Shown in pieces: positions 5,238-12,280 of a stretch of DNA of 12,405 bases. Origin of the DNA: Solobacterium sp. (lineage in GTDB: Bacteria; Bacillota_I; Bacilli_A; Erysipelotrichales; Erysipelotrichaceae); assembly GCA_017514645.1 (NCBI GenBank), contig JAFWJP010000204.1, forward strand, positions 1 to 12,405, given 5' to 3'. The notes below the pieces were generated by a model that was given only the letters and a program-made list of their open reading frames with translations, did not search any database and was not told the origin of the DNA. Each line of letters begins with the position of its first letter. The first letter of the stretch is position 1. Both the position numbers and the translations under genes were made by a program.

Positions 5238-6530
5238 ATGAGGGTCATCGGAATTGATACAGGAACGACTACGATCAGCGGTGTGCTGGTGGAAGACGGG
5301 CGGCTGACCGACAGTGTGACATTGAAGAACGACACGAAAAAGGAATCTGACGGATACCGTCTGCAGGATGCGGACCGCATTCTGGAACACTGTATTTCGG
5401 TTCTGAAACGTCTTCATGCAGAGAAAGCAGACGGTATTGCCCTGACCGGTCAGATGCACGGAATCGTATATACAGATGCAGAAGGGCATGCCTGCAGCGA
5501 TGCAGTATCCTGGCAGGATGAACGGGGAAACCGTCTCTACCGGGATCAGATGACCTACAGTGCATATATGAGCAGGTTTACCGGATATCCGGCAGCGAGC
5601 GGATACGGAATGGTCACCTTGTTCCATGATACGGTCAACGGACAGATCCCGGCAGGTGCTGTATCGTTCTGTACGATTCCGGACTACATTGCGATGCGCT
5701 TATGTCAGCGGAAGAAGCCCCTCATCCATACTTCCATGGCCCAGAGTCTTGGGCTCTATGATCAAAGGACAAAAGGTTTTGACCTGCAGGCTGCGGATAT
5801 CCTGGGACTGAACAAACAGTATCTGCCGGCTGTTACAGATACGGTCTGCATTCTGGGCACCTATCAAGGCAGCATTCCTGTGCTGTGTGCGCTCGGTGAT
5901 AACCAGGCAAGCGTATACGGTGCGTGCGCGGGCAGGTCAAGACTGTTGGTGAATATCGGTACCGGAAGCCAGATCTCTCTCATATGCGATACATACCGGA
6001 AGGTTGACGGACTGGATACACGGCCGTACGTTGACGGTCAGTATCTTCTCAGCGGCAGCAGTCTCTGCGGAGGCAGCGCCTATGATGTACTTGCGAGGCT
6101 TGTTGCGGATACGCTGCAGTATTTCGGACATGAAGTACCGGAAGATCTGCTGCAGAGGCTGGATACTGCAGCCATGAATGCCGCAGAAGGATCCGGGCTG
6201 ATCGTCGATACAAGATTCCTCGGAACCAGAATACAGCCGGAACTCACCGGCAGGATCACCGGAATCAACACCGCAAACATGACGCTGGGAGCGCTGGCAT
6301 ATGCCTTTGCGGACGGCGTCGTCAAGGAACTGTATGATTTCTATGAACTGATGCCGGATAAAGAGGAAGCTGGAGAAATATCCGTTTCCGGAAACGCTGT
6401 CCGGAACAGCGAACTGTACAGAATGATCATCCGGAAATACTTTCCTGACCGTATCATCCATACTTCGAAGATCCGTGAAGAAGCCGCGTACGGTGCAGCG
6501 AGGTATGCAGCGGACAGGGTCCTGATCTGA
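5238..6530 (+). CDS. FGGY-family carbohydrate kinase, sedoheptulokinase-like
   Basis: This 430-residue protein is a member of the actin-fold FGGY sugar kinases, which phosphorylate a sugar using ATP in the cytoplasm. Domain 1 opens with VIGIDTGTTTISG (3-15, phosphate loop), followed by ALTGQMHGIVYTD (68-80) and SWQDERG (91-97), the latter two being sugar-binding segments. ALGDNQASV (218-226) carries the expected catalytic base D221. NIGTGSQIS (239-247) starts the second ATPase domain, and SVSGNAVRN (382-390) is the adenosine-side glycine motif. WQDERG and the overall shortness favour sedoheptulokinase over xylulokinase or glycerol kinase, but the substrate is inferred. The ATG at 5238 is chosen because AGGAG (5224-5228) lies 9 bases upstream; the earlier in-frame ATGs at 5220 and 5232 are before or too close to that site. 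A weak extended -10 (TGGTATGCT, 5207-5215) may be its promoter. Confidence 0.88.
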   Translation: MRVIGIDTGTTTISGVLVEDGRLTDSVTLKNDTKKESDGYRLQDADRILEHCISVLKRLHAEKADGIALTGQMHGIVYTDAEGHACSDAVSWQDERGNRLYRDQMTYSAYMSRFTGYPAASGYGMVTLFHDTVNGQIPAGAVSFCTIPDYIAMRLCQRKKPLIHTSMAQSLGLYDQRTKGFDLQAADILGLNKQYLPAVTDTVCILGTYQGSIPVLCALGDNQASVYGACAGRSRLLVNIGTGSQISLICDTYRKVDGLDTRPYVDGQYLLSGSSLCGGSAYDVLARLVADTLQYFGHEVPEDLLQRLDTAAMNAAEGSGLIVDTRFLGTRIQPELTGRITGINTANMTLGALAYAFADGVVKELYDFYELMPDKEEAGEISVSGNAVRNSELYRMIIRKYFPDRIIHTSKIREEAAYGAARYAADRVLI

Positions 6531-6619
6531 AAAAAGCGAGCAGGTTTGACAGCTGTTTCCGCTAAGACCCGGAATCCCGGACGATCATTGACCTGAACAA
6601 TCCGCCGGAGACGATTCCT
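6531..6619 (+). other. Gap between FGGY kinase and rubredoxin, no gene supported
   Basis: The 381-base stretch 6531-6911 contains only the rubredoxin frame, a weak terminator and the promoter region of the next operon. This 5' part has no convincing terminator and no promoter with correct spacing (the TTGACA at 6546-6551 has no -10 partner), so the rubredoxin is probably read through from the kinase gene if it is expressed. Confidence 0.5.
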
Positions 6620-6784
6620 GTGGGAGAGATAACATTCAAGACGGCGACCGGCAGATATGTCTGTTCGGTCTGCGGCTATGTCTATGATCCGGCGGAACAC
6701 GATGGTGCTGCGTTTGAGAACCTTCCGGAAGACTGGAAATGCCCGAGATGCCGGCAGGGTAAAGAAAAGTTCAACAGAGCGTAA
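6620..6784 (+). CDS. Short rubredoxin with a GTG start (or remnant of a larger rubredoxin protein)
   Basis: The frame ending at TAA 6782-6784 encodes [20 protein letters not shown], then [20 protein letters not shown], an unmistakable rubredoxin with both CxxC knuckles for a single Fe(SCys)4 centre, the YVYDP turn and the LPEDWKCP signature. Rubredoxins are small cytoplasmic electron carriers, in anaerobes often feeding oxygen- or peroxide-reducing enzymes. The spacing between the CxxC pairs is 22 residues, against about 29 in ordinary rubredoxins, so the loop is shortened by about seven, as known in some Desulfovibrio rubredoxins. There is no in-frame ATG. GTG at 6620, with GGAG at 6607-6610 nine bases upstream, would give 54 residues. 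The frame stays open upstream to a stop at 6563-6565, reading [18 protein letters not shown], so a truncated C-terminal domain of a larger protein is the alternative. It lies 89 bases after the FGGY kinase. Confidence 0.72.
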   Translation: MGEITFKTATGRYVCSVCGYVYDPAEHDGAAFENLPEDWKCPRCRQGKEKFNRA

Positions 6785-6786
6785 AC

Positions 6787-6821
6787 AAAGGATGCACTTC
6801 ACATGATGCAGTTCTTTTTTT
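6787..6821 (+). terminator. Weak terminator after the rubredoxin frame
   Basis: An interrupted hairpin (TGCA at 6793-6796 with TGCA at 6807-6810, then a 2-base bulge and a short A/G-rich outer stem) precedes seven T residues (6815-6821). The stem is poor; the long T run and position before a new operon are the main support. Confidence 0.4.
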
Positions 6822-6875
6822 ATCCGCAGTTTCCGGTGATCAATGCTGATTATTCCGGATTCCGGTATTCTGTTG

Positions 6876-6900
6876 TATGATGCTGTAGAGGATTGTCCTC
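6876..6900 (+). promoter_or_regulatory. Putative promoter and 5' hairpin of the polysaccharide operon
   Basis: TATGAT (6876-6881) is a fair -10; the -35 position holds only TTCCGG (6853-6858), a poor match. The predicted start, about 6888, coincides with the first base of a perfect hairpin GAGGA-TTG-TCCTC (6888-6900). The leader to the ATG at 6912 is therefore short and begins with a stem-loop. CTGTAG occurs twice (6883-6888, 6903-6908). Confidence 0.4.
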
Positions 6901-6911
6901 AACTGTAGCTT

Positions 6912-8018
6912 ATGAACAGACCTTCTTACGTTCCCGTATTCAGCGTGATCGTTCCCGTTTACAACGTTGAACCATATCTGAAACGGTGTCTGGACAGTAT
7001 TCTGTGCCAGACTTTTTCTGATTTTGAACTGATTCTGGTGGATGACGGAAGTACGGACAGGAGCGGGGAAATCTGTGATGCCTATGCGGAACAGAATGAA
7101 CGGATCCGGGTAATCCATCAGGAAAACAAAGGACTTTCTGCTGCACGCAATACCGGGCTGGATCACGCACAGGGTACGTTTGTATATTTTGTGGACAGTG
7201 ATGATTACCTGCGTGAGAATCTCCTGGAACGTGTTTTTGAGAGTTTCGGTGAAGATACTGATCTTGTGACGTTCAACTGTCTCCATATCGATATCGATGG
7301 TGAGGAACATTGCTGGGAACGGGAAACAGGGACGTTCCGGTTTCCGAAGGCAGAAGACCGGTTTGACTTTATTCTCTATCATTTGTTTGAGGCATCGGTG
7401 AAGTGGGAGGTCTGGGCTTCCGCGTACCGGCGTGAGCGGATCGAACAGTATCATCTTCGCTTTTTTGACAATGCACTGATCTTTGCGGAGGACCAGTACT
7501 TTTCTGTGTGTTTCTATGCACACGCACAGGAAGTCGTCAGTATTCCGGACGTGCTGTATGTTTATGAAATGCATGCAGGGTCTCTTTCCATGACTCCTGC
7601 CCCGGGTCATCTGATGATCGGAAAAATGAGCCGCTGCGCGCATGAGATCTATCATTATCTGCTGCAGTTTGAGGACTGCAGATACCTGACGGATCACTTC
7701 CCGCTGCTCTATCTTGCGGTCATCCGCAACGAAGTCGGAAGAGTGGCTGACCGGCTGCGGGTACTGCCGTTTGAAAAGGTAAAGAGAGAGTTCATGGATT
7801 ATGACGACAGAGCGTTTTTCATGGAACAGACAGAACATTTGCTGCACTACGCAAGGCAAATGCATCTGGTACGCGGACACCGCTATGCAACGCTGAAAAC
7901 GCTGAATCTGATCCGGTTGATCCGAGGCGGCTCTTACAGCTCTTTCCTGATCGTGGAAAGTGTGCTTGATGGAACACGGAGAATTGTGCGGACACTGCGG
8001 GGAAGCTGGAATGAATGA
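6912..8018 (+). CDS. Family 2 glycosyltransferase (first gene of the polysaccharide locus)
   Basis: This 368-residue protein has an N-terminal GT-A domain of family GT2, opening with FSVIVPVYNVEPYLKRCLDS (10-29), ILVDDGSTDRSGEICD (41-56) for the nucleotide, ENKGLSAARNTGLD (71-84), and YFVDSDDYL (92-100) with the metal-binding DSDD at 95-98. FAEDQYF (191-197) carries the acid pair expected for the catalytic base. Residues 230-368 are helical and basic and probably bind the membrane surface or acceptor; no clear membrane span is present. It adds one sugar from a nucleotide donor to a growing surface glycan; donor and linkage cannot be read from sequence. An in-frame stop at 6906 makes the ATG at 6912 the start, but no ribosome binding site is nearby; the only purine-rich run, GAGGA, is 19 bases away and locked in a hairpin. 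The export genes follow after 57 bases. Confidence 0.92.
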   Translation: MNRPSYVPVFSVIVPVYNVEPYLKRCLDSILCQTFSDFELILVDDGSTDRSGEICDAYAEQNERIRVIHQENKGLSAARNTGLDHAQGTFVYFVDSDDYLRENLLERVFESFGEDTDLVTFNCLHIDIDGEEHCWERETGTFRFPKAEDRFDFILYHLFEASVKWEVWASAYRRERIEQYHLRFFDNALIFAEDQYFSVCFYAHAQEVVSIPDVLYVYEMHAGSLSMTPAPGHLMIGKMSRCAHEIYHYLLQFEDCRYLTDHFPLLYLAVIRNEVGRVADRLRVLPFEKVKREFMDYDDRAFFMEQTEHLLHYARQMHLVRGHRYATLKTLNLIRLIRGGSYSSFLIVESVLDGTRRIVRTLRGSWNE

Positions 8019-8027
8019 CCTGATTTC

Positions 8028-8044
8028 TGCTGCGCGCTGCAGCA
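8028..8044 (+). other. Intercistronic hairpin between GT2 and the permease gene
   Basis: TGCTGC (8028-8033) and GCAGCA (8039-8044) form a perfect 6-bp GC-rich stem with a 5-base loop. No U tract follows, so it is more likely an RNA processing or stability element than a terminator. Confidence 0.45.
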
Positions 8045-8075
8045 ATGACACAAAGAAAAGGGATAGGATCACTGC

Positions 8076-8930
8076 ATGAGTCAGATCAATAAAACAACCT
8101 ATTACACGCTGATCAGTCCGGAACACCGTTTGTGTGATCTGAAACTGAAAGAAGTAATCACGTACCGGGAACTGATTGTCCTGTTTGCCTCAAAGGAATT
8201 GAGAACCCGTTACAAACAGACGATTCTTGGACCGCTGTGGCTGATCATTGCCCCATTGATGACCAGCATTATGCACATGATTGTTTTCGGTACGATTGCA
8301 GGAATCGGTACGGAAGGGATGCCGAAAATTCTGTTCTATCTTGCCGGGAACAGTCTATGGGAGTTCTTTTCCGGTGTATTTACACGCTGTACACAGACAT
8401 TCAGCGGAAATGCGCACCTGTTCGGGAAGGTGTATTTTCCCCGCCTGACGGTACCGTTTTCCTATATTCTGCTTTCATCATTCGAGTTTTCTGTACAGTT
8501 TCTGATCATCATTGCGCTGTGTTTCTGGTTTTCTCTGCATGGGTTCTCCTTTCCGTATGCCGGATGGCTTCTGATTCCGCTGCTGCTGATCTGGCTGGGC
8601 CTTCTGGCAATGGGGCTGGGAATCATTGTAGCAAGTCTGACGACAAAGTACCGTGATCTGAATGTTCTGGTCCGTTTTGGCGTTCAGCTGTGGATGTATG
8701 CTACACCGATCGTTTATCCGCTTTCCGTACTGAAGGAAAACAGTCTGCGCAGCTGGGTTCTGATCAACCCGGTTACAGCACCTGCAGAACTGTTCCGGAT
8801 GTGGGTGCTCGGGGTCGGCAGTATTTCTGCCAGCAGTGTTGTTGTATCATTGACGCTTACAGTCATCAGTATTCTGGCAGGAATGATGATCTTCAACCGG
8901 ATCGAGCGCAGTTTCATGGATACGATCTAG
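8076..8930 (+). CDS. wzm: ABC polysaccharide exporter, permease subunit (Wzm / TagG type)
   Basis: This 284-residue integral membrane protein belongs to the ABC-2 permease family that flips completed, lipid-linked polysaccharides or teichoic acids across the cytoplasmic membrane. The amphipathic N-terminal segment LIVLFASKELRTRYKQTILGPLW (33-55) is the family signature that contacts the ATPase. Hydrophobic segments lie at about 51-74, 85-101, 125-153, 161-188, 199-219 and 253-273, the expected six. Other hallmarks are FGKVYFPRL (116-124), KYRDLN (191-196), a cytoplasmic loop before the fifth span, and ATPIVYP (209-215). NPVTAPAELFR (231-241) is also typical. The ATG at 8076 has only a modest upstream site (GGATAGGAT). 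The ATPase gene begins eight bases after its stop. The O-antigen-type Wzm label rather than TagG rests on the partner's C-terminal domain. Confidence 0.93.
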   Translation: MSQINKTTYYTLISPEHRLCDLKLKEVITYRELIVLFASKELRTRYKQTILGPLWLIIAPLMTSIMHMIVFGTIAGIGTEGMPKILFYLAGNSLWEFFSGVFTRCTQTFSGNAHLFGKVYFPRLTVPFSYILLSSFEFSVQFLIIIALCFWFSLHGFSFPYAGWLLIPLLLIWLGLLAMGLGIIVASLTTKYRDLNVLVRFGVQLWMYATPIVYPLSVLKENSLRSWVLINPVTAPAELFRMWVLGVGSISASSVVVSLTLTVISILAGMMIFNRIERSFMDTI

Positions 8931-8938
8931 GAGGGTGT

Positions 8939-10225
8939 ATGGATAGGCAGATCATGATCAATGCTGAACATTTGAAGAAACGGTACCGTCTTGGAGAAAT
9001 CGGCAGTACAACGCTTCAGCACGAGCTTCAGTCCTGGTGGGCGGAAAAACGCGGCAGGGAAGATCCGAACCAGAAGATCGGAAATGACCGCACAGGCACT
9101 TTCTATGCCCTGGATGATGTTTCTTTTCAGGTGCACAGAGGAGAAACGGTCGGCTTGATCGGAGCCAACGGTGCCGGAAAAAGCACGCTTCTGAAAATTC
9201 TGTGCAGGATCACGGCACCTACAGAAGGAAGGGCTGAACTGTACGGCCGTATTACTTCCATGCTGGAAATCGGTACCGGGTTTCATGGAGAGATGACCGG
9301 GAGGGAGAACATATTCATGAACGGGGCGATCCTGGGAATGAAACGATCGGAGATCAACGACAGGCTGGAAGAAATCATCGAGTTTTCTGAAGTCCGGGAT
9401 TTCATAGATACACCGGTCAAGCGCTATTCCAGCGGAATGTATACCAAACTCGGTTTTTCTGTTGCGGCGCATCTTGACAGTGAAATCATGATCATGGATG
9501 AAGTTCTGGCAGTCGGGGATGCAGCATTCCAGAACAAATGCATCGCAAGAATGCGTACAGCTGCTGCAGAAGAAGGAAGAACAGTTCTTTATGTCAGTCA
9601 CAACATGAACCAGATCAGACAGCTGTGCAGACGCTGTATCGTTCTCGGTCACGGCACGCTGATCTACGACGGGGATACAGAACACGCCATAGAGCATTAC
9701 CTTGGACAATATCGTTCTGACAAACCACGCAAACAGTATTCACCGGTTCGCCCCGTTTGGCTGGAAGATCACAGTATGCGTGTTCAGTATGCAGATTATC
9801 CGCTGAAGGACAATGTATTCTTCTACGGGGATGAATCTGTAAGAGTCAGAATCGGCTTTGATGTATATGCGGATATCCGGAATCTTTGTCTGAGGGTGGA
9901 AATCCGGAGTGCCAATGAATCAAGAATCGGGACCTATTTCTTCTATGATCTCTGTAATTGCCTGGCCGGTGAAAGCAAAGAAATAACAGTGGAGTGGAGT
10001 CTTTCCGCATATACTGATGGTACGTTCTTTGCGGGTTATACGTTCTTTACGCGAAGTGAGAACGGTGTGAATCATAACCTTGACTATGTAGAAGGTTTGA
10101 CATTCCTGCATGCTGAAAGTACACCATCAAAAAAACTGGCGTGGGAATCAAACTGGGGTTTCCTGGAACTGAGCGGAGGCAGAGTAATTGATTTGAGAAC
10201 GGTGGAAAAGCATGGAGCAGAATGA
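8939..10225 (+). CDS. wzt: ABC polysaccharide exporter, ATPase with C-terminal glycan-binding domain (Wzt type)
   Basis: The protein has 428 residues. Residues 1-255 form an ABC ATPase: Walker A GANGAGKST (75-83), signature YSSGM (163-167), Walker B IMIMDE (183-188) followed by VLAVGD, and the switch histidine H221 in YVSHN. Residues 20-55 are the charged insertion common before the LDDVSF strand in polysaccharide exporters. Residues about 265-428 form a separate beta-rich domain (YGDESVRVRIGFDV, YTDGTFFAGYTFF, YVEGLTFLHAES) matching the Wzt C-terminal fold, which in O-antigen exporters recognises the modified chain end; TagH of teichoic acid systems lacks that fold. It pairs with the permease encoded just upstream. 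The ATG at 8939 follows AGGAGG (8929-8934) with only four bases between; ATG 8954 is an alternative. The end overlaps the next gene by 14 bases. Confidence 0.94.
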   Translation: MDRQIMINAEHLKKRYRLGEIGSTTLQHELQSWWAEKRGREDPNQKIGNDRTGTFYALDDVSFQVHRGETVGLIGANGAGKSTLLKILCRITAPTEGRAELYGRITSMLEIGTGFHGEMTGRENIFMNGAILGMKRSEINDRLEEIIEFSEVRDFIDTPVKRYSSGMYTKLGFSVAAHLDSEIMIMDEVLAVGDAAFQNKCIARMRTAAAEEGRTVLYVSHNMNQIRQLCRRCIVLGHGTLIYDGDTEHAIEHYLGQYRSDKPRKQYSPVRPVWLEDHSMRVQYADYPLKDNVFFYGDESVRVRIGFDVYADIRNLCLRVEIRSANESRIGTYFFYDLCNCLAGESKEITVEWSLSAYTDGTFFAGYTFFTRSENGVNHNLDYVEGLTFLHAESTPSKKLAWESNWGFLELSGGRVIDLRTVEKHGAE

Positions 10226-11165
10226 CAAAGTATCATTGATAACACCGGTCTATCAGTCGGAAAGTGTGCTTCCACGGTTTCTGCGGTGTGTCCGGAAACA
10301 GAGATACAGAAATCTGGAAGTGATTCTGGTGGATGATGGATCTGCGGACTGGAGTGCAGAACTGTGTGATCAGGCTGCATCAGTAGATCCACGTATTCGG
10401 GTACTGCATAAAGATCACGGAGGTGTGGCAAAGGCACGGAATGCAGCTCTGGATATCTGTACCGGCAGATACATTATGTTTGCCGATGCAGATGACCTTT
10501 TCTGTGCGCAGTATGTGGAGCGCCTGGTGGATGCAGTAAAGACATCGGACTGCCGTATCGCTGCATGTCCGGCCTTTGATACGCATGACACCGGTCTCGA
10601 ATCCTATGAGTGTACGGAACAGGGTGAAATCCGTTTTGTAGAATGGGGAGAAGAAAACTATCTTTTACGGGAATCGCACAGGGTGATCTGGGGTACAGTA
10701 TTTGAACGCAGTGTGCTGAAAGACCTGCGCTTTGATGAACGGTATACGATCAGTACGGATACACTGTTCTTCGTGCAGGCATTTGCCCGGGAGGGCAGAT
10801 ACGCATTTCTTCCTGAACCACTGTATTGCTATATCATGTATGAACAATCGCTGTCACACCGGAAATATGACCGTATCAAGTATGATGATCTTCTGATCTG
10901 GTGCAGTATCGTCCGCATGATGCCGGAAGGCAGTGAAAGCTACCGGACATCTTTGATGCTTCTTATCAGCAAGTATAAAGAAATGGTCAGAGCGCTGAAG
11001 AACGGTGAAGATCCGGAACTGTTCAGTACCGTTTTGCAGGATCTGAAGACGTTGAGGAAAGAACCTCTTCTTGATGAACGATCCGTATTCGCACTGAAGG
11101 CCCGGTTCTTCTGCCGTTTCCCGGAGTTTTATGCTGCTCTTGCGGACCTCTGGAGGAAGCTATGA
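10212..11165 (+). CDS. Family 2 glycosyltransferase (second GT2)
   Basis: This 317-residue protein has the GT2 hallmarks SLITPVYQSESVLPRFLRCV (8-27), VILVDDGSADWSAELCD (37-53), HGGVAKARNAALD (69-81) and MFADADDLF (89-97) with the metal-binding DADD at 92-95. In the acceptor region WGTVFERSVL (160-169) is typical, but the usual E-D pair of the catalytic base is replaced by S-T-D at 181-183, so D183 is the probable base. The basic helical tail (about 245-317) may lie on the membrane. It would add a sugar to the same glycan as its neighbours; the donor is unknown. The ATG at 10212 is preceded by GGTGGAAAAG and lies inside the 3' end of the ATPase gene, and its TGA stop overlaps the next ATG in an ATGA arrangement, so translation of the three genes is probably coupled. 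Confidence 0.92.
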   Translation: MEQNDKVSLITPVYQSESVLPRFLRCVRKQRYRNLEVILVDDGSADWSAELCDQAASVDPRIRVLHKDHGGVAKARNAALDICTGRYIMFADADDLFCAQYVERLVDAVKTSDCRIAACPAFDTHDTGLESYECTEQGEIRFVEWGEENYLLRESHRVIWGTVFERSVLKDLRFDERYTISTDTLFFVQAFAREGRYAFLPEPLYCYIMYEQSLSHRKYDRIKYDDLLIWCSIVRMMPEGSESYRTSLMLLISKYKEMVRALKNGEDPELFSTVLQDLKTLRKEPLLDERSVFALKARFFCRFPEFYAALADLWRKL

Positions 11166-12280
11166 AGAGAATCCTGGTCTTCGGCATGACCGAATATGCC
11201 GGCGGAGTGGAATCGTTCCTGATGAATTATTACCGGAAGATGAACGGAAAACGTCTGCGTTTTGATTTCCTGACCAATACTTTGAAAAAGACCGCCTATG
11301 AACAGGAGATCCTCGCAGCGGGAAGCAGGATCTATCATATTCCTGCCCGCAGCAGATCACCGTTCCGTTACCACAAGGCACTGACAGCGTTTTTCCGTGA
11401 TCATGCAAAGGAATACGATGGGATATGGGTGAATGTCTGTTCTCTGGCAAATATCGACTATCTCATTCTGGCAAAGAAATACGGAATCCCCGGACGTATC
11501 ATCCACAGTCACAGTACCAGGAATCTTGATGGTGTGCTGCGGGGACTTCTGCACCAATACAACCGGAAACGCATCCGGAACTGTGCAACGGATTTCTGGG
11601 CATGTTCTGAATCTGCGGCAGAGTGGTTTTACGAGGAAAAGGTGCTGCCGTATGCTAAGATCATTCCCAATGCCATAGATCCGGAGAAACTGGCCTATGA
11701 TGAAGAGAAAAGAAACAGCGTACGCCGGGCGTACGGTCTTGCGGATTCTTTTGTGATCGGAACGATCGGGCGTCTGAGTCCGGAAAAGAACCAGATCTTC
11801 CTTCTGGATGTCCTGGAATATCTTCTTCCGGATGTTCCTGACGCGAAACTGGTTCTGGTCGGTGAAGGCCCGGAAGAAATATCTCTGCGTAAAATGATCA
11901 GCGAACGCGGTCTTGGATCAGATGTGATCCTTGCCGGAAGGCAGGATGATATCCGCGGCTGGCTGAGCGCATTCGATGTCTTTGTCCTTCCCTCGTCCTC
12001 GGAAGGATTGAGTCTCGCAGGACTGGAAGCACAGGCCAACGGACTTCCCTGTTTGTTTTCCGCAGACGGGATCCCGGAGAACAATGCCGTGAATTCCAAC
12101 ACAGCGTTTCTGCACACCGGTGACCTTACTAGATGGGTGTATACTCTGAAACAGTTGAGAAACATGCCGCAGTGCGGCAGGATTTCTTCTGATGGCATCG
12201 GAGAACGGTTCGCCGCAGAGAATCTCGATCTTGGACAGGAAACCGACCTGCTGGAGGAATATCTGTATGACCGTCTGTAA
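11162..12280 (+). CDS. Family 4 glycosyltransferase
   Basis: This 372-residue GT-B enzyme has two Rossmann-like halves. The N-terminal acceptor half opens with RILVFGMTEYAGGVESFLMN (3-22) and includes HSHSTRNL (115-122) and the linker WACSESAAEWFYE (146-158). The C-terminal donor half has IIPNAID (167-173), IGTIGRLSPEKNQ (199-211, with R204 and K209 for the donor phosphates), LVLVGEGPE (230-238) and the retaining-enzyme motif PSSSEGLSLAGLEAQANGLP (277-296), whose E281 and E289 form the E-x7-E pair. EpsF- or CapM-type exopolysaccharide transferases share this layout. It adds a sugar with retention of configuration; the donor is not predictable. The ATG at 11162 follows GGAGG (11152-11156) and overlaps the previous stop by four bases. 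Confidence 0.94.
   Translation: MKRILVFGMTEYAGGVESFLMNYYRKMNGKRLRFDFLTNTLKKTAYEQEILAAGSRIYHIPARSRSPFRYHKALTAFFRDHAKEYDGIWVNVCSLANIDYLILAKKYGIPGRIIHSHSTRNLDGVLRGLLHQYNRKRIRNCATDFWACSESAAEWFYEEKVLPYAKIIPNAIDPEKLAYDEEKRNSVRRAYGLADSFVIGTIGRLSPEKNQIFLLDVLEYLLPDVPDAKLVLVGEGPEEISLRKMISERGLGSDVILAGRQDDIRGWLSAFDVFVLPSSSEGLSLAGLEAQANGLPCLFSADGIPENNAVNSNTAFLHTGDLTRWVYTLKQLRNMPQCGRISSDGIGERFAAENLDLGQETDLLEEYLYDRL

Noticed and set aside
6840..8126. A 428-codon open frame on the minus strand opposite the first GT2 gene.
   Set aside because: The plus-strand frame has all GT2 motifs; the antisense translation is rich in His, Gln, Cys and Phe with no recognisable domain, as expected for a shadow of a real gene.
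8690..8938. N-terminal extension of the Wzt ATPase to 511 residues.
   Set aside because: It would overlap the permease gene by 240 bases in another frame and adds no homologous sequence; the ABC domain starts naturally at 8939 just after AGGAGG.
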